Origin: Setophaga petechia
Taxonomy: Eukaryota; Chordata; Aves; Passeriformes; Parulidae
Direction: 5' to 3'
Length of the DNA stretch: 64,000 nucleotides
Assembly: GCA_024362935.1 (NCBI GenBank)
Contig: JANCRA010000011.1
Coordinates: forward strand, 9,417,501 to 9,481,500
Shown piece after piece: positions 26,363 to 39,500 of this stretch (its first letter is position 1; each line of letters opens with the position of its first letter). Under the pieces are notes generated by a model. The model was not told the DNA's origin. It saw only the letters and a list, made by a program, of their open reading frames with translations, and did not search any database. The position numbers and the translations under genes were made by a program.

Positions 26363-27196
26363 GTTTATAATTCAAAGTTTTATTCAGTTGCCCTATGATC
26401 AGACCATGCAATTCTCCCTAGCTCCATTTTATTGCAAGGATCTTGGTGTCTTCATTAAAGACCTATTTTGAGGGTTCAAACTCAAATAAGATTTTTGTTA
26501 AAATGTCAGTGTTCATATATCAAAGGAAAATGTTTCAAGGCCATATATTGTGGGAAAAGTCTGGAATAAAAAGTATCACTCATATGAAGCCTGAAGGCTG
26601 AAAGGACCACTAGACAATGTAAAAAACAATCAAAACCAAAATTTGCTTGTTTATGTAACAGTCATGATTTTAAAGAGAATTTTGTGTTTTTTAAGGGATC
26701 CAACTCATGATTTTTCAGTGCTTGGCTAGCCTGTAGTGGAGGATTTACATCTGATGACCAAGTTCCCCTGTCGCTTCACGTACAGTCAGTTTATTTTGGA
26801 GGCTCATCAGACAAACTCTGTTACATGTTAACAGCATTGCCAAGCTCAAGGATTCAAAAAATCATGAGCTCGTTTATTCTACATGGCAAAGTGATTAGTG
26901 AGAGAAAACTCAACAACAACATCAGCCCAACAAATGCTCTTAGTATTTGCTCTGTTGTCTCCTCTGTATGAGGCCTTCAGCAGTGCCATGGTTCAGTACC
27001 ACCACCAGAACCAGCCTATTTATCTTTAGGGATGAGAGGGATTTCTGACTTTTAATGACAAAAATATGGGTCTTGCTCCATATTATCCATAAGCTGTTTT
27101 CAGGGGGAATGCAGTGGGAGACTTTTATAGACCAAGCTGGTCTGAACAGCTTTTGTTGCTGGAGAAATTGGAGGGCCAGCACCTGGGACCCCCACC
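26363..27196. other. unique non-coding sequence
   Basis: AT-rich sequence with no long open frame and no recognised repeat. Confidence 0.6.
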
Positions 27197-27590
27197 CGTG
27201 CATTTCCATTTGCAGAACACCATCAGGGGGAGCTCCGTCACAGACTTAGCACCGCTGTTCCTCGGCTGCCTCACCTGGAAAAACATCTCCATCTCCACCT
27301 CCACCTCCACCTCTTCCACGAGCAGTAAACAAATGCATCGAGTACACTGGTCTTTGTGGTACTTCCACCACCTTCATCTCACGATCATCGAGGCTGGCAG
27401 ACCGTGTAGAGACAAAAATTTCCAGAAAGACCAATGAAGAACAGAATGGCCAGCGTCAAAGTAAATAGTGGAGTCTCAGATAGAAGTTGCTGTGATTACT
27501 TGTGTGGTTCTGCTGCTTTCTTTGATAGTCATATTCAATTGCAGAGTCTTGCTGTAAGTTTTTGTGACCCTTAAAGGAGTTACCATATCG
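27197..27590. other. CpG-retaining, coding-like island (unidentified)
   Basis: Ten CpG dinucleotides fall between 27,197 and 27,455 and one more at 27,590, far denser than the CpG-poor surroundings. On the plus strand a frame is open from 27,250 to the stop at 27,466-27,468 (72 codons). It encodes a six-proline run followed by a basic, polar tail that begins LPRAVNKCIEY and ends NGQRQSK. An ag precedes the frame at 27,248-27,249, and another acceptor-like tttgcag ends at 27,215. A polyadenylation-type aataaa follows at 27,942. On the minus strand a single frame runs from 27,764 to 27,246 with only one stop (27,456-27,458) and reaches a CAG|GTGAGG donor-like site at about 27,276. Either strand could hold an exon, or this could be a conserved non-coding element. 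I recognise no gene family. Confidence 0.35.
27287..27312. repeat. imperfect (CTCCAY)n hexanucleotide run
   Basis: About four to five units of ctccat/ctccac. Depending on frame it encodes alternating Pro-Pro, Ser-Thr or His-Leu on the plus strand, or Gly-Gly on the minus strand. It lies inside the CpG-rich island. Confidence 0.85.
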
Positions 27591-30500
27591 AGGTAGCCTT
27601 TCCTTTATTACCAAAATCTGTTTCTCTTGGGGCCCTGCTGTGAATTTCTCAAGGAGCCATGCATTCAGCTGAAGCCCTTCTGCTCTGAAATTCTTCTGTT
27701 GAATCCTATTATATGAAAGAGAATGGGTCAAGGAATTACACTGAATGTGTATGTGATACATCATGTGATCCAGTATGCAATATGGTACCCCAGTTACAGA
27801 GACAGCAGTCAGATCTTTCTTTTTTCATATAAGAAAGAAGTTCTTATTTTCAGAAAGTTAGTGTTTTTTTGTTTTTTTTAATTCTGTGAAGTACAGAACT
27901 TAGAGATTGTGATTTGATCTCTCCATTACCTGAAAATCTTCAATAAAGACTGAGGACCCATAGTGTCTTTCTTTAGTAAGATGCAATGATGGATGACAAT
28001 AAACTAGAGGGTTAGGATGATCTCAATTTCATCTAATCTCAGGGAATATATCCCACACAGCTATGCAAGATGCTATGAGTAATGGAAAAAGTTGAGTTTT
28101 TCTTAAGGATAACTAGGGAATAATTAGTTAAGGAAAAGAAAACTTTACCCTAAAATCCAAACAACAGTTTGGCACAATAAACCCAGTTTTGTTGCTAAGA
28201 TTAATTCTGTTTAAGCTAAAGATTGCTTTCATTTTTAATTTGGCCTATCATTCTTATAGCTGACAATATGTGAGGACCTAAGAATTAACTCTTTATACCT
28301 TTTTCATGCTGATTGGGGCACTTCTTAAGTACTTTTAAAGATTTGCAGAAAACTTCCTCCATAGCTCAAATTGTGCTATGAGTGAACCCTGATGAATTAA
28401 TTCCCAAAGAAACAGATTCAAGTCATTGCTGTACTATTGCCAGCATCTGGAAAACTGCCTGGCAAAAAGCATGGAAACAGTTCATGCAACATTGCTCTGG
28501 CCATTTCTACAACAATGCCCACATTTAAAATAGTAACCTTATTCTCCTTTGTAACGGGACAAAGTAGAGGGAATAAAGTTACAATCATGTGAATGTTACC
28601 AGAACACCTCCTGAGAAACATATTTTTACCATGGTGAGGCTTTAAGGATTTGGATAGTCTCCACTCTATTGATGCCAGGACATCAAGGTCCCATGTAAAA
28701 AATGAGTAAGTAAATTACTCATTTCTTAATTCTGTAAGAATTTACTAGAAGGTGGTTACCAGAACATTTCCTTTCTGTCATTTCCAAAATGTAAAAAGCA
28801 GCATAAGCATTCTACTGGTCTTTTTGATGGGATGTGAACTTATTCCTGGTGTGTAACTGCTTCATTTTGTTGGTGTCTCTTCTCTCTCTCCAGCCCATCA
28901 CTACCTTCAGGACAGTTTTTGAAAGACTAGATCATGAAGTCCTTGTGGCAGGGAATCTCTTTTCTTCACTTGCATTTTAGCTGCTAAGAGAGCCCATGGA
29001 TGCCACACAAAAGTGGTAATGAACTTTACAAGACTATTAAAGTACTTTTTGCATTGTGAAGGGAATGACATTTGCCTGATTCTAATAAATCTTGAACCGT
29101 TTATGGCAGCATTAAATATGTTGCATCCCACTTACAGGAGAACTACTTGCAGGAAGCATCTCCAGCCCAGCAGAAGTCCTGGTATTTCTCTCTTGAACTT
29201 TCTCTTTGCCTCATGCGGACAATAGTGTACAATAAAACTGTTGCAAAACTGTGAAATCACAATAAACCAATCCAGCCTACCAGAGCAAACAGACTTCTAT
29301 TCCAGAGATGCCAGGACTCTCTGCAGCCCCAAGGATGGGACTGACTGCATTGAATGGGGTAGGAATTGGATCCTGACTGCAGCTCTGATGCATACAATCA
29401 TGTTCTTACATTAAATGTGCTGAAAGCAGTCACTTCTTGGGACTTTGAGCTGTCATGTTGCAAGGCTTCACCAAAGTTCAATAACTTCATTTCTTCTGGA
29501 CTAGAGGATATTGTCAGATGATCAAGAATTCCTTAGAATGTTAGCTGTGTTTGTCGACATTGAAATCCTCAAGAATAGGATACCTGAAATATTTGTCAAG
29601 TTATTTTTAAGATTTCAGGGCATGGGGCCTGGCAGTATGCAGAAAGTATAGCAGAAAGCAGTGCCTTGATGCATCTTACCTATGTGGAGGAGTGTGTTGA
29701 TTTATCCAGAAAAATTTCAGTATGCAACTATTTGGTTTTGTGCAATGCAGATAATCCTGGAGAGGCAGCATCCAGCCTGTTATGCATAACCTAGCATGCT
29801 CAAGACCTTACTTGCCTACTTTACTTTGAGGGTAAAGTAAATGTCAGAATAGATCAGATATTCTGATTTCAAAAGTATATGGGACCTGAAATGGAGCCAA
29901 TCATGATTCTTCTTGGAAGGTGTGAGGACCTCTTTGAAAACCATGGGAGCTTGAGTTGAAGACTCGTCTGTAATGGTCTTGGAGTCCATTCCTCACCACA
30001 ACTAAAATAATGAGAAAGGACAGCAAAATAAGTGAAGGCATTGAACAGAGTTTCCTTTCCTACTGTTGGAACCATGAAGCATCAGAGAAGAAAGAGGGAG
30101 TGACAGAGATGATGATGCAGAGAGCAAGTCTTGGAACACATAGCCTTCCTATGTCACAAACACTGAGTGCTGAGGAGAAGCACACCAAAAAGTATTAAAC
30201 AGGCAGTAGCTTACATGCTGACCCAGAAGCTAAAAGGCAGGAGAGAAGGATGTGATGATGGAAACTTCAGGGGCTGTGGTTAAGAGGTGAAAGTGACTCA
30301 AGCTGAATTAGGATGTGCAGTAAGAGAATTGAACACAGGAGCCTCTCGAGATCTCCATCATTGAATGCTGTCAGTAAAGAATGTGTGGCCAGCAGAACTG
30401 GGAGAGCATTTTGGAAGGTGCATGATGTCCCTGCTAGATCCAGTTCCTCAAAAATTGACCTTAGGGAATATCTGCCTTAGGTCTCGCAAAGTACGTATGA

Positions 30501-33500
30501 CCATCTGTGAAAAGGTCTGTAACAAAATTCAGTAGCTATTGGTTACAACAGAAAAGTGAAATAACTTCATTGCTTTCTGACTCTATCCAAAATACACTTG
30601 AGAGTTTTGAATAACTTTTTCTATTTCACTTCCAGATTCTTCTAGGAGGACCTCTGAACTGCTTGATTATAGTTGATTTGCTCCTTATACACACTGTGGT
30701 AAAGGGTTTCATGATGAAATGATCTCTATTTAATAGGAATCCCTGTTCCTCCAGTTTTATCCCTGGTCCTCCAACGTTTTCCTGCTTCTGTCAGTTGCCA
30801 ATCAAAAGTCTTGAATCCATGTTGATTTAGCTCCATTTATGAGAAAGAAATGGAATATTTTGAAGCTAAAATTTTAAAAAGATGAGACAAGGCAAGTGGA
30901 ATCTCAGATTATTCATATCTTAATCACCAATACAACCTTGGCAAACAGATTTTCAGAAAAACACAGGATATGGATTCGGGCTAGAATTTAACTCATCTGC
31001 TGGTACAGGGTAAGTTGAAGCCAATGAAAGACTTAAAAAGAGAAGGCTGCAAGATTAGAAAATTATTATGAAAAACTTTCTTCTTTGAGGAATGAGAGAT
31101 GAACAAATGCTACAAAAAATGCACGATCAAGATTGACCAAAAAGTGAAGTATTTATTTTGAGGGAAAAATATTACATCAGCAGAATTCCTATAGAACTCT
31201 TTAATGGAAATTGAAATTGCTGCTATGTCAACACGACCCACCTTCCCCCTGGGAGATTTCCACTCCACAGAATGGGCTGGAAGGTCCTTTTTTATGTGTC
31301 CTTGTACTATCTACAATGAATCTGGCTTTTGTTGTATAAAGACAACAATACTTATTTCAAAAATGAAACAGCCTTTGAGGTAGCTATGGGAGCAAATCTG
31401 GAAAATAGTTCAGACAAGATATATTGATGGTCTCAGAAAGATTCTTTCACTAGGTTTTGAGAGTGTGGTCAGTGTTTCTATGAACAGAAACAATTAATTC
31501 ATTAAAAGCAGTGGCTAAACGTCTTGATTTTTGTGGAATTTGACATGGGATTTTTGTGGGTGAGGAATGGACTCCAAGACCATTCCAAGCTAGTCTAAAA
31601 CTCACTGCATGCAAATGGATTTCTTTTGCATATGATTTGCAAATGGCATAATTGCTATGTGCAGACATGTTTAAAAATGCGCCAGTACTGACATTCCTTC
31701 TAGATGGTAAAAAATCCCAAACAATTCCAACCACAGTTGTCTCATCACTGTTAACTTAAATTTCAGTACTTTCTACAGACATTTGAAGAACTGTTTCTAG
31801 GTATATTTTTTCAGACATAAATCTATAAACTTCTCTTACAATTCAAATACTTACATTATTTTAAAATATTTACAAAAAGTCCATCAATTAATGTGGACCA
31901 ATATTGGTGAAAATTTAAGACTTTCATTGTGATCCATGAGTAACATATATTTCAAACTTACCTATGAAATTTTGAAGAATTAGAATTCTCAGAAAATGTT
32001 TGCCAAGCTCTGAGTGTATTTTGCAGTTATGAATCCAATAAGTAAAGTTACTTGTTTTGTTTAAAAAAGTAAAAATGCAGAACTTCATCATACTTGCAGA
32101 GGACTGCTTCTTCCAATTTGCAGAATCACACTGTTCACTGATATGCTTTTAAAGATAATTACAGTTGTAATAAATGTAATGAAACTTGCCAGCAATCTTC
32201 TGTTATGTCAGTAAAAATATACATTCTTTGACTAAACCACCAGTCCCATTCATTTTTAACTTCAAATGTCAAATTAAGAGTGTATTGTGAGCTGGGCATA
32301 ATGTTTTTCATGTAAAGATTATTTCTCTACCACAATGTTTACTGCTTGAATAAAATAAAGCAAACACATTTCATGAAATGCAATTTCAAAGTTTTGTGTT
32401 CTCTGTTCCTTGTGTGTGAAGCAAAAAAAAAAAAAGCCTGTGTGCTTTTCCATTCCACTGCATCCTCAGTAGGGGTAAATAAATCAAGAAAAATTTGAAT
32501 GCCAGCAAACCTTTAGGGGGCATAGCTGTTGTTTTCCTTTTATTGGTAAGTGGAGGCAGTGGGATCCTAAGTTTTAGAATTGTTTGACTTGTGATTTGTA
32601 TGTGGCTGTCCTCTGTCTTTCAGAGAGGAGAATTCATTGTCAGGGGAGAATAATTTGTCAGGGAAGAGAGATGTCAAACATGGTTTCGTACCATCATCAC
32701 CAGAAAGGTTTGATGTGTTATTGATTGAATTTATATGGGATATGCCAGGAAGTAAAGCTTTATTCACCTGCCAAAGGCACAGCAGCAGATGATCTTGGGT
32801 TGTGTAAGTCATGATTGGCAGAAAGTAACTTTCCTTAATTCTTGGACTTTTGGAGGCATGTTTCTAACTTGTGGCAAAAAAAAGTCCAGGGCCTGCAATA
32901 CCAAGGACCCTGCTCACTCAGACATACTTTCATGGACAAATGCTCCTAAAAATGCACTGGTATTAAATCTAAGACAAATGTCTAGAGGTATTGATAAAAT
33001 TAAACTTCTAGAAGCCAGGTCTGAAATTATTCTGACGTTGTTTTAATTTCCTGCCCTGGCCTAAATAATCCCCACTTTTCCTTTCTCTTCTTCTTTTGTC
33101 CCAAATATCTCACGTACATGGATTTTACATCAATGTAATTGGCTTTGGTGGCCTAAGCTCTCTGGTGGCTGTAAATTTAGTTCAAGATTTATGAGGTTGC
33201 AACTAAGATTAGAAACTGGATTTGAGAACAGCATATATCATGCAGAGATATGAATGGATTAATTTCTCAAGAAAATTAGATGGGTGAATTGAAAATGTTT
33301 TCTTCTACTAGTGTAATAGAGAAAGGGGGTTGGTATGCTCAGTCAAAATTATGGCCTCTGAATCAAATCTTTAATATATTTTTCAATACATGATAATTTT
33401 ATCTGTCATCGCTATCAAATAGCTGTAATATTATTCACTTAACATCATTCTAGAAACAACTTAACTAATGTCTCTGACAGAGAATTCATCTTCTGTTATT

Positions 33501-36500
33501 TCTCCAGCTGTATTTTCCTTCTTACAATGCCCAAAATGACTCTAGCACTGACTCCTCCTCCTAAATTACAATATCCAAACAATTTAAATTAGTATGTCAT
33601 GAGATTGGAGTTGTTTTGTGTTTGACCTAATTATTAAAATTACTTTCTGAGAACTAATGGCATAATTACTCTTATAATTAGTAAAATAAAGAACCTGTAA
33701 CTGCTCAGACTGGGAGCAGCTGATATGATCAAGCTTTAAATTGAAAAAATCCAAAATTTTCTTGCCCGTCGTCTGTAGCTCAGTACATTTCAAAGGGAAG
33801 GCTGATACATGCCCGCAATGACTGTGTTTAAACAACTAAATCTTGTCTCCACCTTAGCATTTGATTCATTACTCACTGATGAACCTTTGTCCCTACTTGC
33901 CTGTTTCTGGGAAAACACACAGCAGCGTCTACTGCAGATACCAAAACATACTTGCCATGGCACAAGTGATACTGCCTTGTGATAAAGCAGGAATGGGAGG
34001 CTGAGTGAAACTGAAAAAAGGGCTCGAGTTAGAGACTGACCTTCCCAGAGTACAGCTCTGCTAAGCTCACTGCCCAGCAGAGCCCTGGGGCATCCATGTC
34101 AGGCATTGCTTCCATCACCATTGCAGTATGCTGTGGGTCTACAGCTGGTACCAGGGGGATTAGGAATCTTTACTGGCCATTCTTTTACTCTCTCCTTTTT
34201 CCTTTCACTTTCTGTACCATCAGAGGCCTGCCCACCTTGCTGATGCTCACTGAGACATTCTTGAACAAAGACACCCTGGGATACACTGTTGGGAATGCGA
34301 TCTACAGATATGGAGTGTGCATTATGCCCTTTTGTACAATTTCCCTCCCAAAAAAATACATCCCTGGTATAACTTTTTGGCTATTTTGACTGTAGATGAC
34401 ACAGGCATGTTTGTTTCTCAGATTAGACTTCCTAGGGAAAAGTACATATCCATTTTACTTAATGTGTATGACACCCATTCTAGAAAACCTTGAACAATTA
34501 TTTGTAGTATAATGCAGAGTGTGGACTTTTTTATTATTGGATGAATGATAGAATCCCCTTCTGCCTGGATTGCATTTCTAACCTTTTATTTTGCTAAGCA
34601 GTCAGCCAGTGAGATGTTAATATCTCTCATTTTGATGCTAAAGATCTGGAGATCTTCAAGCAAATGGTATTGTGTTTTACTGAAATTTTCTCTTGATTTG
34701 CAGCCCCAAAATGGCAGAAAAATATATTTTGAAAGTTCAGTTGTGTTTCAGCAGGAAAGAAGAGCACCGAGACATTGCATCAGTGTTAAATTAGAGTAAA
34801 CAGAATAACTGCTCATAAACATTCTAGTGTGTTAATATTTTGGGCTCAATACCCACATTTTGTGAAAACTATGTGCATCATTGCTTTGAACACATGACCA
34901 GACAAATCCATAATGAATGACATGGAATTATGCCGTGCCCTACAGAAGTATCCTGTATACTTCTCAATTTGTACATAAATGCAAAAAGCAAAATGTATAT
35001 AAATTCATAACACAAGAGAGGGAAAATTCTTTAAATACACTTTCTTTTCTGTTAGTAATGCAGAAAATATTTTCCAAAAGGGTGCGTGCAACTCAAAATG
35101 GGCTTTGATCCTTCTAAATCCACAATAAAGTTTTTTCTCCTGTAGCTGATTTCATTCAAACATGAAATGACTGACAAATGAGATTTTTTACCCACATTAT
35201 CATTTAAAGGAAGAATGAATAACAAATGTACAAGTAAGTTGCTATTTTGCATTTTCCTTTTATACTGACATCTTGAATAAGACATACAAAGATAAATGCT
35301 TCTCAAAATTCAAACGATGAAGGAATTGTTACACTAATTATTAATTAGAATACTTTCTACATCTAAAATATGCAACAGAAGATGTTGAGACCTGCACTAT
35401 CATAAACAGGCATGAAATTCTCTTACATACAAACGCTAAGATGGGCTGCCATGACTCTGAGTGAAGATGAGAATCCCCAAATATATAAAGATACCTGTGT
35501 TTGAACAGACCAGACAGGGTAGGCTGGTTCTCCAGCACAGAGCAAGGCAGTGATTGGAAGAACAATGAGGACACAGGTTGCTTGTCTTCCAATGTTCTGC
35601 ATAGCCAGCACATGAGTAATGTGCCCTAAAGAAATATTTATAATTAGTGCTAATGGGTCATCCTTTGCTATGAGGACTTGGGTCTTGACCACGTGTGACT
35701 ACTATAATTTGCCCTTGGTGGTTTCTGTAAAGATAGAAAACTATGTGCACAAAGATAACTCCCTGAATTGTACCATGGAATTCCATTAATTTTAGCCTTT
35801 TCTGTAAAACAGTTCATGTCTGAGATGAGGACAGGACATTCATACATTGGTCTGAATCTAGCCATTGTAAAGTTGGTATATCGGCTGCATTTTCAGTCAT
35901 TCACTGGGTGTATTACATATTTTAAATGGAAAACATGACTAAAATAGATGCTAAATTTCTACACAGAGTGAGATTTGTATTTTTAGGAGAAAATTATGAT
36001 GGAGATGTACCTGGAAAGGAGAACTTTGTCATATTTGCTGTTTGGCTTAATCTTAAGGCCATTTGCTTTTGCTGCATTAAGCTAAATTAAAATCCTACAC
36101 AACTCCATAATCATAATTATATGATACAGTTGTAAACTTTAAAAGTATCAGTTTCATTTCATGTTGTTGCATACTATCAAAAAGTGCCATTGATATTAGG
36201 TGTAGAATTGTTACACATTACAGGGTCCAAGGACAATTCACTTGGGACTTCAGCATTAGCTTATCAGAGACATGTACAAATGTTTTCACTAAGAAGTTAG
36301 CCCTTAAAGTCAGGCATGGAAATAGAACTTAATAAGCAAAATAAAGCTAAGACTACAGCAGTCTCGTTTTTTAAACAAAATCCAGGTAGCCTTTTCAAGA
36401 GGCCATCAAAGCTATAGGTACTCCTTTTTAAACTATCTTGAACTTTAGACTTTTAATTAAGATCAATCTCACTGATTGCAGTAATAAAGTGAAAGGAAGA

Positions 36501-39500
36501 CAAACAGCACTTAAATAACAGTGCTTCCGACTTCCAACTGGAGCAGTAAATACATATAAACAGCATATTAAAACTGCAGATACTAGACATGGACTGATGT
36601 CAGATAATGCTCAAGACCTATTCCTTCAAGAACTTGCTGTGAAGGTTAGGAAACGTGCCACTGCCCATCCTGTTTGATGCCACCTCCACTCTCTGCTCCA
36701 GGCTATATGTTTCCAGGAATATGTACCTGTTTGAATGGGTACATCAGTACTGTTCCCCAAAAGACTTGTTGGTTTTAGCTTGAAACATGATTTAAAAAAT
36801 TGTTATACTGCAGGCATGTAGAAGCCATGTTTTTGAGGCTCACCAGCAATAAGAAGGATTAAGTGAGCTTTTATAACTAGGATAATAATGTTTGTTTTAC
36901 ATGGTCGTTTTGCAGCATCTTTCCCTTGACAGCTGAACATTTCCAACGATTTAAAATGGATCTCATGCTTCCTTTCCTTCCTATCCTCTTTCGCCTCAAC
37001 AAAGAAGTCCCTTGTTGTTTCTGTTCCTGTTTCTCTCTGCATGTAAGGGAGTGGAAACGTTGTGTGCCTCAAACCTGTCAGAAAAATTCATGTCATCAAA
37101 AGGATTTTGACATTTTGATCTCAAAGAGACTGCATCTCCAGTCATGTCTTGCAGAAAGGAGGCCCATTGTCTGTGACCAGCTCCTGCACATCTCCCCACT
37201 CAGGGTACTCTTTCTGTTCATCTAAAGCTGAATTTAGAACAGTTCACCTGGGAAAATACAGACACAAAAAGGCAAGCTACCCTAGCTGCCTCGAGCAATA
37301 TTTCAGTATCTTTCTCAGCAATGCTTCAAGCTTCCCATGCATGACTCTGCTATGTAAAAGAGAGATCTTATGGACCCTATTAAGTAAAAGAGTGGTATTA
37401 TGACCTATGTGATGGCCCAATACAGCAGCACCATTTGCATCCAGGAGAGCCAAAGAGCCATGCAGAGATGCTGTTATGCTTTTATTAGCAAAGGGTGGTA
37501 AGGATAGGTAGGCCATGGAGAAAAGCCAGGGAGAATTACTGACAGTTCTCTTTCAGTTGTTATTTATGAGAAATTAATTGGTGGCTTCAGGTACAGTACA
37601 GCACACTTTGTTTCCACTCAGTGAAATCCCTTGAGTAGATTACATTTTAAATTCAGTACCTTGATCCTCTTCAGGGTATAGAATAGAATTTCAGAGGCTG
37701 TTGAAACAAAGTTTGCTACTTTTAAAAATATTCTCTTTTGTAATAAATAGGGAAGCAATCAACTGTTTCCAAATGAAAAATGTATGCAGTTTCCCATTTG
37801 GAAAGTTATTTCAAATAATTTGGAATTAGTCAGAGCATCAGAAAGACAACAAAGAGTTAAAAATCCAGAAAATTTATCCACAATGAAAGATAATGAAACT
37901 CAAAGAATATGGGCAGGGAGTAGGGCACAGTACTCCTTTCCCCATTCTGTGGACATAAAAGAGAATTAGAATGAGTTTTTTGTACTACTTTCCATCTCCA
38001 GATTTGTCTAAAAGCCACACAAGGAAGATTTTGCATAGGAGCTTGCTGGTAACTTAGAGCTTCTATAGGTCTTGGAGAAGTGAAAGCTTCCAAACATGGC
38101 AGAGGAGATAGGATGAGTTTGGTATCACTGTGAATGCCTTCTGAGCTTTCTTATCAAACGCAGCCTGACAGGTCTCATAAGCTGCAACATGCAGGGCACC
38201 AGAATTGTTATCATGTGATTCCGAAACAGAGGGAAACTCCTACTATACTTTTTCCCTTTCGAATTTCTCATTAGTTTTGCATGTAGGAAAATATGTAAAA
38301 AAAAGAGAATTTATTTAATTACAGATGTATTTAACCAACATTTAATATTATTGCATAGACAGATTTGATATTTTTGCATAGACAGGACACTTTCACCCCA
38401 ATCTAAAAGCTATGTTAGATGCACAGTTTGCTTCCAGCACTTCAAAATCTGCTGACAATTGAGCATTTGAAATATACCTTTGTCACTCATACAGATGGAT
38501 TTTTTTCATTAGCCATGATGTATTTAAAAATGCATAGGCAGCTCTGACTCTACACAAGTTTGCCAGGAACTGAAGGTTTGGATATATGAACTTTCCTCCC
38601 TATCCACGTGGAGAGCAAATCCCATCTTCCCAATGGAAGGATCAGGCAAAAATTCCATAAGCACAATCTCACGTATACCCTGTGCAGAAATAATCCACAG
38701 AGGGGACTGTTTGGCTCTCACTGCATTCTTAGCTGGTCAATCACAATAGCGCCAAAGATTTCTTGCCAACTCTCACACACTTCTCTGACACAGTTTCTTT
38801 CACATTCCTGCTCATTTTGCTCTTATCTTCTATCTAAAAAACCTTAAGGAAACTCACAGAGGGGAAAAAACCTTTCGATATTTATTTAAATAACATTAAA
38901 GAAAGGGTGTAAAATGCCAAGCCTGGACTGCAGCTCCAAGGCAAAGGACTGTGTAAGTCAGCTGGGAAAGCTGCAGTAGTTCTTCAGTTCAGTTCCTGGC
39001 TGTCTTACAGCGTCCCTTCCAAACTGGCTGTGATTCACCCCTCATTTTTTAGCTCCTCAGAAGTCCTCTGCCACACTGCCACAGGATCACAGAGAGGTCT
39101 ATAGAAAAGTGTATTTTAAACATATTTTCATGGACTTGTTCCTTCATATTAAATTATTATTCAAAGTAGCAGTTAAATTATACTTTGACTACTTTCTTGT
39201 AATTATCCCCCTGCTTTGGAGATTCTGGCTGTAAGCTCAACAGGGATCAATTCAAAAGGTTTCTCCTATTGATTTGAGAACAGGATTGCCTTTATTTGGT
39301 TTCATATTCCATCAGAAAAAGTCCTTTGAAATCTGTGGTGCAAACCTGATTTAAGTTGGTATGAGAACTCTTGGGAGCTACCTCTGATGATCAGAATTCC
39401 TCCTCCTGCCCCTTGCAAGTGCCAGTGGTCTGATCTCAGGCATTTGACTACCTCGGCCATCTTTCTCCTCAGACTGAAAGCTCAGTTCAGGTATGGTGTT

